NCBI GenBank assembly: GCA_039187315.1
Contig: JBCCZQ010000019.1
Span: 1 to 44,057 of the forward strand
Direction of reading: 5' to 3'
DNA length: 44,057 bases
Source of the DNA: JANQQZ01 sp039187315
Lineage (GTDB): Bacteria; Planctomycetota; Phycisphaerae; Phycisphaerales; UBA1924
The translations under genes and the position numbers were made by a program. This document shows, in pieces, positions 24,311 through 31,820 of this stretch. The first letter of the stretch is position 1. The number at the start of each line of letters is the position of its first letter. Below the pieces are notes generated by a model, which was not told where the DNA came from, searched no databases, and saw nothing but the letters and a program-made list of their open reading frames with translations.

Positions 24311-24880
24311 ATGGAAACCAAAAAAAGTCAACAAACCGATCTGATGGCCGGGGGTGTGCAAGAAGGGCTCAGCGAGATCGTCTATGCCAAGCTGAGAGCG
24401 CTTGCGAACCACCAGATGGCCGCTGAGAACCCTGGGATCACGCTCCAGCCGACGGCCCTGGTTCATGAGGCGTACCTGCGGTTGCTGCGGGATCCCGCCG
24501 TGACATGGGACGATGACCGGCAGTTCTTCTGGGCCGCGGCTCAGTCCATGCGGCGCGTGCTGGTCGACGCGGCTCGCCGCAGGCGCGCGCTCAAGCGTGG
24601 CGGTAATCGATCACGGCAGTATCTGGGTGAGGTTCCGGCGGCCGATACCCAGCCCGAGCCCGTCGAGCGGCTCGACACAGCGCTGGAAGAGCTCAAGGCG
24701 ATGGATGCGCGGCTGTACGAGGTCGTTGTCCTGCGGTACTTTGCCGGGTTGACGGTCGACATGACTGCTCAGGCTCTGCGCGTCGCCCCACGGACGGTGA
24801 AGCGCGACTGGGCGACGGCTCGGAACTGGCTCCGGCTCTACCTGGCAGGGGGTATCGAGGGGCTGGTTCACGATGGCTGA
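24311..24880 (+). CDS. ECF-type RNA polymerase sigma factor
   Basis: 189 residues from the ATG at 24311. Region 2 is seen in ALANHQMAAENPGITLQPTA and ALVHEAYLRLLRDP, with FFWAAAQSMRRVLVDAARRR as the basic helix. Region 4 is LYEVVVLRYFAGLTVDMTAQ with ALRVAPRTVKRDWATARNWL, an HTH that recognises the -35 element. The QPTALVHEAYLRLL and MRRVLVDAARRR pattern is that of the Planctomycete/Acidobacteria ECF group that is usually encoded beside Ser/Thr kinases (Sig-70_X6 type). The kinase gene starts inside the last codons of this gene, an 8-base overlap, so the two are translationally coupled. No anti-sigma factor is visible, so the kinase is the likely controller. Confidence 0.93.
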   Translation: METKKSQQTDLMAGGVQEGLSEIVYAKLRALANHQMAAENPGITLQPTALVHEAYLRLLRDPAVTWDDDRQFFWAAAQSMRRVLVDAARRRRALKRGGNRSRQYLGEVPAADTQPEPVERLDTALEELKAMDARLYEVVVLRYFAGLTVDMTAQALRVAPRTVKRDWATARNWLRLYLAGGIEGLVHDG

Positions 24881-27569
24881 CGGCGAGCTTTGGGCGCGGG
24901 CGTTCCAGATCGTACGGGACATTGCGGACACGCTGCCGGACGCACGCACGAGCGCCATCGAACAGAGGTGTGCTGGCGACGTCCGGCTCAAGTCGTGCGT
25001 GCTCGCTCTGCTACACGGCGAACGCGACAGCGAACCAGATGACCTCGATGGCGACAGCCCGCGGTTGTGGCCTGCGATCGATGAGCAGCTCGGCCTGCAC
25101 CGGGCCGAGGGAAGCGCACCGATGCCGACGATATCTGGTATCGAACTGCGCGAACGGCTCGGCTCGGGTGGGTCTGGGGATGTCTACGCGGGGTATCAGT
25201 CATTGCCCGGCAGGAACGTTGCGGTCAAAGTCATGCGGGCCGGCATCGGGACCGCTCGTGCGGAGCAGCGCTTTGCCCGCGAAGCCAGGGCGCTGGCATC
25301 GATCACGCACCAGGCCGTGGCCGCGATCTATGAAGTCAGCACGGCCACGCTGCCCGGCGGCACGCCCGCGCCGGCGATCGTGATGGAGCTGATTGAAGGC
25401 CGCACGCTCGCAGAGGCTGCGAAGCCGATGTCTATCCGCGACGCTGCAATGCTGGTCGCGAGGATCGCGCGAGGGGTACACACCGCGCACCAGCGCGGGA
25501 TCATCCATCGCGACCTGAAGCCGTCGAACGTGCTGCTGACCCGGGATGGAAGCCCGAAGATCGTCGATTTCGGCGTGGCGTTGCTTGACTGCCACACCGA
25601 TCTTTCGCTGCGGACACACGCCGGTGAGCTCCTCGGCACGATCGGGTATATGAGCCCCGAGCAGCTCGGCTCCGGAGCAGACGATGACGTCGCCGATGTC
25701 CGGACAGATGTTTATGCGCTGGGCCTGGTCTTCTACGAGCTGATCAGAGGGAAGCCCGCGATCGATGCATCGAGCGGATCATCCTTCGTCATGCTTCAGA
25801 GGATCGCGCGAGGTGAGCTGCCCAGGCTCCCCCAAGGCGGTGACGCGGAAATACTCTACCGCACGGCTACGGCCATCAGCCCCGATCGCCGCTATGGCTC
25901 TGCGGCCGACCTCGCCGATGACCTCGAACGTTTGGCCGGCGGCAGACCGATCCAAGCTCGTCGCGCGAGCGTGCTCTACCCGATCTCGCTGTTTGCACGC
26001 CGGAATCCGGTGCTTGTCGGCGTCGTCGGGCTCGGTCTTGTCGCGGTGCTGGTGCTCTCGATTCTCACCAGCATCGGGTTCATTACGGCATCGCGTGAAC
26101 GCGATGCGGCCCGCAACGCGCTCGCCCGTGCGACGGCCTCGGCCGGGTTCTTGCGGGACATGCTGACTTCGCCCGACCCAGAAATGAACGGTCCTTCGGT
26201 TCGCGTTGTCGATGTGCTCGACCGCTCTTCCGATCTGATCGATTCCAGCTTCGCGGACCAGCCGCTCGTGGCGCTCGACCAGCACCGCACGCTCGGATGG
26301 ACATATGCGGCCATCTCCCAGCACGCCAGCGCGGTGCCGCATTTTGAGAGGTCCATCGAGCTCGCACACGGACGGCTCGATCCCGAGGGTGCCGAGTTCC
26401 TGATGCTCCGCACAAGCCTTGCCGACGCGCTCCTGTACACGGCGGATACGCAGCGTGCGCTGGAGATCCTCCGTGAGGCATCCGCGGCTTCGGAGCGATC
26501 TGAGAGTGTCGAGACCGAAACGCGGCTCCGTGTTTCGCTTAGTCTTGCGGAGGCGCTGCGTTCCAGCGGCGATCCGCAAGCCGGTGTTGATGCGTTCCAG
26601 ACAGTGCTGGACGAAAGTGAGTCCTTGCTCGGTACCACGCACCCGCTGGTGCTCGATGCGCTCTCGGGGCTTGGTCGGTCGCTCCTCGATCTGAGCAGAA
26701 CCAGCGAATCGGCCTCGGTATTTGAGACACAAGCCGATCGCCTCGAATCGCTCGGGCGTCGGGCATCTCCGCCGTGGTTCACGGCACGGGGCAACCTGGC
26801 GCTCAGCCTCGCCAGTGAGGGCAGACACGGTGAGGCGATCGAGCTCTACGAAGCGGTCCTGGAGGAAGGGCCTGCTTCACTCGGCGAACACCATCACACT
26901 ATGCTGATGATCCGCAGCGTGATCGGTGACTCCTACCTCGCTGTCGGCCGCGGGTCCGATGCGATCGCGATCAGCCAAAGAGCGATCGACGACCTCGAGC
27001 GTCTGAAGGGTGAGGGCCATCCCGACACGCTCGCAGCGGTCTCCAACCTTGCGGTGATGCTGATCAACCTGGACCGGCACGGCGAGGCTCTGCCGCTTGC
27101 GATCCGCGCGCACGAGGGACTGTTGCGTATTTTTGAACCGGATCACCCATCGGTCATGGTCGTGCTCCGCAACCATGCTGTTGCGCTGGACGGCATCGGC
27201 CAGCATGACGAAGCGGTGATGATCTATCTCGATCTCCTTGACCGACAATTGCCTGTGCTCGGCGCAGAGGCTTACGACGTGCTGGTGACGCGGAATAATC
27301 TCAGCTTCGTGCTCTGCAAACTCAACCGTCACTCCGAGGGTCTTGTGCAGATGCAGGCAGTGCTTGCGCACGGGGGTGTCGGGAGCGGATACCCGCCGTA
27401 TCTTACAGCCGCATTTCTTCGAAACTATGCACGATGCCTCATCGGCACGGGCCGGCTCGACGACGCACAAGCGGCTCTGCACCAGTCCAATGAGCTTGAT
27501 CCGGGCAACGCTCAAGGCGTCGAAAAGAACCGCGCGCTGCTCGAATCGATCACGAAGCTGCGAGACTAG
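24873..27569 (+). CDS. Transmembrane Ser/Thr protein kinase with TPR domain
   Basis: 898 residues. An N-terminal helical region (1-85) is followed by a complete Hanks-type kinase domain (about 88-355): glycine loop LGSGGSGDVYAG, Lys119 in VAVKV, HRDLKPSN (212-219), DFG (232-234) and GTIGYMSPEQL. One TM helix lies at about residues 379-403. The C-terminal half is a series of TPR-like helix pairs, with repeat signatures such as EGRHGEAIELYEAVLEEG and LDRHGEALPLAIRAHEGL. In most such proteins it lies on the far side of the membrane and binds partners. It probably phosphorylates and activates the coupled ECF sigma factor in response to an envelope signal; this is known for related pairs and is inferred here. 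Confidence 0.93.
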   Translation: MADGELWARAFQIVRDIADTLPDARTSAIEQRCAGDVRLKSCVLALLHGERDSEPDDLDGDSPRLWPAIDEQLGLHRAEGSAPMPTISGIELRERLGSGGSGDVYAGYQSLPGRNVAVKVMRAGIGTARAEQRFAREARALASITHQAVAAIYEVSTATLPGGTPAPAIVMELIEGRTLAEAAKPMSIRDAAMLVARIARGVHTAHQRGIIHRDLKPSNVLLTRDGSPKIVDFGVALLDCHTDLSLRTHAGELLGTIGYMSPEQLGSGADDDVADVRTDVYALGLVFYELIRGKPAIDASSGSSFVMLQRIARGELPRLPQGGDAEILYRTATAISPDRRYGSAADLADDLERLAGGRPIQARRASVLYPISLFARRNPVLVGVVGLGLVAVLVLSILTSIGFITASRERDAARNALARATASAGFLRDMLTSPDPEMNGPSVRVVDVLDRSSDLIDSSFADQPLVALDQHRTLGWTYAAISQHASAVPHFERSIELAHGRLDPEGAEFLMLRTSLADALLYTADTQRALEILREASAASERSESVETETRLRVSLSLAEALRSSGDPQAGVDAFQTVLDESESLLGTTHPLVLDALSGLGRSLLDLSRTSESASVFETQADRLESLGRRASPPWFTARGNLALSLASEGRHGEAIELYEAVLEEGPASLGEHHHTMLMIRSVIGDSYLAVGRGSDAIAISQRAIDDLERLKGEGHPDTLAAVSNLAVMLINLDRHGEALPLAIRAHEGLLRIFEPDHPSVMVVLRNHAVALDGIGQHDEAVMIYLDLLDRQLPVLGAEAYDVLVTRNNLSFVLCKLNRHSEGLVQMQAVLAHGGVGSGYPPYLTAAFLRNYARCLIGTGRLDDAQAALHQSNELDPGNAQGVEKNRALLESITKLRD

Positions 27570-27595
27570 CTGCGCCAGTGCGTACGGGATAGCCC

Positions 27596-27634
27596 CTTGA
27601 GGGAACCGGAGGGCGGTGAACCCCTCCGCTCAAG
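27596..27634 (+). terminator. Two-part stem-loop after the kinase gene
   Basis: An outer stem CTTGAG (27596-27601) with CTCAAG (27629-27634) encloses an inner stem CGGAGGG (27607-27613) with CCCTCCG (27622-27628). It starts 27 bases after the kinase stop. No T-tract follows. Confidence 0.45.
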
Positions 27635-27844
27635 ACAGATCCGGGTAGGGGCGCACCACTCAGCCGACGCACCCGTCCGTGGGTCATATGATCGAGCAGG
27701 CTGCCGCACTCCGGCGATGGCATCCCGATCCAAGACTCGCGGATGTGTCAGCGCATATCGAACGACGTCGATCTCGGGCCGTGAGACGACTGATCGCACA
27801 CGTAGCTGCTGGCTATAGAAACAGAGGTATCCTGCGCTGCCATG

Positions 27845-27863
27845 ATTCTATCAATTGTAGAAT
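27845..27863. promoter_or_regulatory. Inverted repeat upstream of the Shango-like operon
   Basis: ATTCTA (27845-27850) and TAGAAT (27858-27863) flank TCAATTG, itself containing the palindrome CAATTG. It lies about 130 bases before the GTG start at 27996 in an AT-rich stretch. It could be an operator or part of the promoter. Confidence 0.4.
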
Positions 27864-27995
27864 GGTATGCAGGTAGTTCTTAGAATATCGGGTGTACTTG
27901 TACCGCCGGTGTCAATGTATCGGCGGGTCCCAGAGAACGCGCTCTCGATATACCGGTGCCAGTGACACATGGATGGGATGTGACGAGGGATTGAT

Positions 27996-30410
27996 GTGCT
28001 TTGGGTGATGTTGCTTGTTGTCCTCATGCTGGTTGCCGTCCCGATCGGTTCGGCAGCTTGGAAGCGGGGTCAGCACAAACGGGCCAGTGCGGATCGGGCA
28101 CGCCCTCCGGTACAGCAGGCGAAGCGCAATGCGGTGGCGTCACGAACGGTCCCCTACACGCGCGGTGCAGGCGCGCGGGACGGCTCACCCCGCTCGAAGG
28201 CTTCCGGCCGACCAGCGGGCCCGGGCAAACGGGCTGGGTTCGAGATGCGGTGGTTCGGCGAGGGTGAGACCCTCAAGGTCCATGGTTTCAAGCTGCGCTC
28301 GCCCGGTGTGTATGCCTCATCGGGCACATCGAATGGGACCGGCCGGCAGGGATGGGCCACGGACCCATCGGAGATCCTGCTCGATGCACCGGTCCGCAAT
28401 CCGGCAACGCGCCGGGGATTTTCTGGGACCGATGGCGATGACGAGGTTGGTTACTGGCCTTGGTATTCGCGTATCGACCCCTTCCACCGGCACGCATATC
28501 TGTCCTGGCTTGCGTCGGAGAGGTCGTTGCTGCCGCCCCTGGACGGGCTGCTGTTTCTGTACTTCTACGGGATCGAGCGTCGGCTGCTAGTGGACGGGGC
28601 GGATCGGAGTTGGGCCCTGCGTGAGGTCGTGCGGCTTCGACGGCTGGATGCGCCACGGGTGGGCACGCGCGAAGGCCGATCGTTCCGAGGCTACAGCGCC
28701 GGGCTCCTGTGGTTTGAACTGGCTCGCACACCCGAGCAGTTCGATCCGGCCGGCTTCGAGCGTGTGGTCTCTCTCACAGAGCGTTGGATGCCGGAGCTGC
28801 TGACCGCGCCGTTGGCGTGGCTCGCATCGACCGGGTCTCGGCTACCGACATCGCTGGCAAGAGCGATCGCCGAAGCGGATCCTGCGTCACAGCGGAGTGT
28901 GGTCACCAAACGTGTCCCGGAGGAATTCACGGAGCTCTTCGAGGGGCGGTACCTGGACACGTTCGGTGGCGAGGGGCTGGAACTCCGGATCTCGAAGCGC
29001 GACACGTGGCACACGTACCGCCCGGCAAGCGGTGGGCTCCAAGAGGTCCGGGTCCGTGTGCCGAATCCGATGGGCATCCGGAGCCAGTTCAAGAAGCTGC
29101 CTGAAGTCTGGAACTCGTGCATAGCGGATCTCCGCAAGCTTTCGCTTGTGTCGCTTTCGATGGGCTCGGGCGATCTGACTGTGGCGGCATGGGAGGCGAT
29201 GCCAGCGGAATTGCGCGCGGATGTGGATCACCCGCTGGCGGATGAGGTGACGTCGCTGCTGGCCGGCCATGCCGTTGATGAGGACGGGTCGGACGTCGAG
29301 TCTGGGGCGGAGCCCCCGGCCTCGGCAACGCGGGTGCTCGCGGGGCAGCTGGCAGCGCTGGTCGGGATCGAGCGCCGGCCCCGGCTCACGGCGGCGCAGA
29401 GCCGACGCATCGCCGACACGCTGGAGAAAACCGGCTACGGTCTGGTACCTGATGCGCGGATCACCCCGATCCGGTACCGCTGGGATGAACCGCTCGCGGT
29501 GGTGCCGGGTCTTGACGATGATGGCGTGGAGTCGTCGCGGTACAACGCGGCCGCGTGCGTGCTGCGGCTCGGGCTTTCGATCGCCCAAGCCGATGGCCAG
29601 GCCGATAGCGCGGAGCTACGAGTCTTGACCGATCACATCGACGCCGTGTTCGATCTGCCGCCCGAGGAGCAGCGTCGCCTGGCTGCTCTTCGGGACCTCC
29701 TGCTGGAGACTGGCTCGGACATCCGGCCCATCGCGAGGAAAATCCAGTCGATGCTGCCCGCCGATGCTCGCGGCAAGGTCGGCCGTCTGCTGGTGGTGAT
29801 CGCGGCGGCGACCAACGGGATCGATCGCGCGGAGCGGGCGGCCCTCCGCAAGGCGTACCGCGCCCTCGGGCTCGAGGCCGACGACCTCGAGCAGGCTATC
29901 GCCGAGATCGCGCCCGAGGTTGGTGGCGGCGAGATCGCGGTCAGCCCGGCGCGTGCCAACCCCCGTGCGGGTGAGCCGATCCAGCATCCCGCGGGCGCGC
30001 ACGAATTCAGGCTGAATCATGCGACGATCAGCACGATTATGAGCGAGACCCGCGAGGTCTCGCTGCTGCTCGCCGAGGCCATGGGCGCTGCGGATGCAGA
30101 AGCGGCGGGGATCGAGCAAGACGATGAGCCGCACCGTGATGATCTCTCTGAAGTCCAGCCTGTATCGGCGGATGCACGCAACGACGCAGCCGATGGGCCA
30201 GAGGGACGCTATGCCCCGCTGTACGCGGCACTGATCGCCCGTGAACGCTGGCCTCGGGATCAGGCCGACGCGATCGCTCGCTCGCTCGGGCTGATGCTCA
30301 ACGCGGGCGTCGAGGAGATCAACGACTGGGCTTTCGAGGCGCTCGGCAGCCCGATGATCGAGGACACGGGCGACGAGCTCCAGGTAGATCGCGGGCTTCT
30401 GCAGCGATGA
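27996..30410 (+). CDS. sngA: TerB-domain protein of a Shango-like defence system (SngA-like)
   Basis: 804 residues from the GTG at 27996 (GAGGGA upstream); an ATG at 28008 is also possible. Residues 1-21 are a TM helix or signal anchor (LWVMLLVVLMLVAVPIGSA), followed by a basic, disordered linker to about 80. A TerB_N domain covers about 83-300 (MRWFGEGETLKVHGFKL, GYWPWYSRIDPFHRHAYLSW and LLFLYFYGIERRLL). A TerB domain lies at about 513-640, with the acidic metal-site pattern ADGQADSAE and NGIDRAE. A TerB_C domain runs from about 655 to the end (LNHATISTIMSETREVSLLL, LIARERWPRDQADAIARSLG). It opens an operon with a BrxD-like ATPase and a helicase, the gene set of Shango. It is the likely sensor or scaffold; the exact role is not known. 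Confidence 0.88.
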   Translation: MLWVMLLVVLMLVAVPIGSAAWKRGQHKRASADRARPPVQQAKRNAVASRTVPYTRGAGARDGSPRSKASGRPAGPGKRAGFEMRWFGEGETLKVHGFKLRSPGVYASSGTSNGTGRQGWATDPSEILLDAPVRNPATRRGFSGTDGDDEVGYWPWYSRIDPFHRHAYLSWLASERSLLPPLDGLLFLYFYGIERRLLVDGADRSWALREVVRLRRLDAPRVGTREGRSFRGYSAGLLWFELARTPEQFDPAGFERVVSLTERWMPELLTAPLAWLASTGSRLPTSLARAIAEADPASQRSVVTKRVPEEFTELFEGRYLDTFGGEGLELRISKRDTWHTYRPASGGLQEVRVRVPNPMGIRSQFKKLPEVWNSCIADLRKLSLVSLSMGSGDLTVAAWEAMPAELRADVDHPLADEVTSLLAGHAVDEDGSDVESGAEPPASATRVLAGQLAALVGIERRPRLTAAQSRRIADTLEKTGYGLVPDARITPIRYRWDEPLAVVPGLDDDGVESSRYNAAACVLRLGLSIAQADGQADSAELRVLTDHIDAVFDLPPEEQRRLAALRDLLLETGSDIRPIARKIQSMLPADARGKVGRLLVVIAAATNGIDRAERAALRKAYRALGLEADDLEQAIAEIAPEVGGGEIAVSPARANPRAGEPIQHPAGAHEFRLNHATISTIMSETREVSLLLAEAMGAADAEAAGIEQDDEPHRDDLSEVQPVSADARNDAADGPEGRYAPLYAALIARERWPRDQADAIARSLGLMLNAGVEEINDWAFEALGSPMIEDTGDELQVDRGLLQR

Positions 30411-30447
30411 TCGATGCTGCGGGTGATGTTTGAGAAGGAGGACCGAC

Positions 30448-31815
30448 GTGGCTGCGACTATCCGTGAGAAGGAGCGTTCGGCGATCCTGAGCTCGCTGGG
30501 CGCGGGGGTGGTGCCCTCGCTCGGGCTTCAGCACATCCAAGTGGGACGAAAGGCCGAGCTCGAGGCGCTGCTGGGCGATCTTGAGCGGGTGGAGCGCGGC
30601 GGTGCAGCGGTTCGGTTCGTCGTCGGTCGATTCGGCTCGGGCAAGAGCTTCTTCTTGAACCTGGTCAAGTCGGTCGCTATGGAGCGGAAGCTGGTCGTCA
30701 CCAGCGCAGATATCACCACCGACCGAAGGCTGACCGGGGGCAGCGGTGTCGCACGCTCTCTATTCGCCGAGTTGACGCGCAACATGGCCACGCGTGCCCG
30801 GCCGGAAGGCGGGGCCCTCGGCAGCGTCGTCGAGCGATGGATCGCCGACCTCGCGTACGAGGTCGAGTCTGACGGCGGTGTCGAATCGGATGTCGCTGAC
30901 CGCATCAAGGAGACGCTCGCCCCGCTCCGAGAGCTGGTCAGCGGGTACGACTTCGCGACCGTGCTTGCGGCCTATTACCGAGGGCATGCGGCCCACGACG
31001 CAGAGCTTCAGGCCGCTGCCATCCGGTGGCTCCGCGGCGAGTACTCGACCAAGACCGAAGCGCGCCAGGCCCTTGGCGTTCGGACCATCATCGACGACGA
31101 CTCGATTTATGACTACCTGAAGCTGCTGGCCGCCTTCGTTCGGCTCGCCGGGTACAAGGGGATGCTCGTCTCGCTCGATGAGCTGGTCGTGCTCTCGCAC
31201 CGTCTGAACAACCGGACCAGCCGCGACCGCAACTATGAGGCGATCCTGCGCATCGTCAATGACTGCTTGCAAGGGTCGGTTGAGGGTCTGATGTTTCTCT
31301 TTGCGGCAACGGATGACTGCCTGACCGACCGCCGGCGCGGCATGTTTAGCTACGAAGCCCTGGCGACGCGTCTTGCCGAGAACCGGTTCGCGCAGGACGG
31401 ATTGGTGGACCTATCGGGACCGGTGATCCGCCTCGCGAACCTCACGCCCGAGGACTGCTTTGTCCTCCTGGCCAACGTGCGTCGGGTCTTCATGCGTGGC
31501 GAAGATGAGGAGTCGCTCCTGCCGCAGCCGGCCATGGTCCGCTACCTGGAAAGCTGCCATGAGCGGATGGGATCGGCGTACTTCCAGACGCCGCGCGAAA
31601 CGATCAAGGATTTTGTGGGGCTGCTCAACGTGCTCGAGCAAAACCCTCAGGCCGACTGGTCGTCGCTGATCGGTGGCCTGACCACGGCTGCGGTCGCCGA
31701 GGACCTCGGCGAGCCCGTCGACGATGCGCAACCCGACAGTCCGTCAGAGGACGATGCACGCGGGCAGGCGCAGCCACCATCGGACGACGATGATCTGGTC
31801 TCATTCAAGCTCTGA
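30448..31815 (+). CDS. sngB: BrxD-like (DUF2791) P-loop ATPase of a Shango-like system (SngB-like)
   Basis: 455 residues from the GTG at 30448, chosen for the AAGGAGG six bases upstream. The N-terminus ILSSLGAGVVPSLGLQHIQV followed by GRKAEL is the family entry of BrxD/DUF2791 ATPases. Walker A is GRFGSGKSFF (from residue 60); the following strand LVVTSADITTDRRL and an Arg-Leu-x-Gly-Gly segment match the family. Walker B is GMLVSLDELVVLS (238-250), and FLFAATDDCLTDRRRG with FSYEALATRLAENRF is the sensor region. The last 45 residues are an acidic, low-complexity tail. In BREX types that contain it, BrxD is encoded next to BrxHI helicase, exactly as here, but no other BREX gene (PglZ, PglX, BrxC) is present. 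It probably powers or gates the helicase. Confidence 0.9.
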   Translation: MAATIREKERSAILSSLGAGVVPSLGLQHIQVGRKAELEALLGDLERVERGGAAVRFVVGRFGSGKSFFLNLVKSVAMERKLVVTSADITTDRRLTGGSGVARSLFAELTRNMATRARPEGGALGSVVERWIADLAYEVESDGGVESDVADRIKETLAPLRELVSGYDFATVLAAYYRGHAAHDAELQAAAIRWLRGEYSTKTEARQALGVRTIIDDDSIYDYLKLLAAFVRLAGYKGMLVSLDELVVLSHRLNNRTSRDRNYEAILRIVNDCLQGSVEGLMFLFAATDDCLTDRRRGMFSYEALATRLAENRFAQDGLVDLSGPVIRLANLTPEDCFVLLANVRRVFMRGEDEESLLPQPAMVRYLESCHERMGSAYFQTPRETIKDFVGLLNVLEQNPQADWSSLIGGLTTAAVAEDLGEPVDDAQPDSPSEDDARGQAQPPSDDDDLVSFKL

Positions 31816-31820
31816 TCGTG

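Larger units (their letters stand above)
27570..27995. other. Intergenic region before the Shango-like operon
   Basis: 426 bases, visibly more AT-rich in its second half than the genes around it. It holds the 27596 stem-loop, the 27845 inverted repeat and two TAGAAT hexamers (27858 and 27881) that resemble -10 boxes. No supported gene was found. Confidence 0.5.

Noticed and set aside
25779..26828. 349-residue open frame opposite the kinase TPR region
   Set aside because: Shadow of the kinase gene; Arg-rich translation without motifs.
27640..27870. Short plus-strand frames between the kinase and the Shango-like operon
   Set aside because: No ribosome-binding site or family similarity, and the region carries regulatory-looking AT-rich sequence.
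27996..30410. Tellurite-resistance function for the TerB-domain protein
   Set aside because: TerB domains occur in many stress and defence contexts. No TerC, TerD or TerE homologue is nearby, while the ATPase and helicase partners fit Shango.
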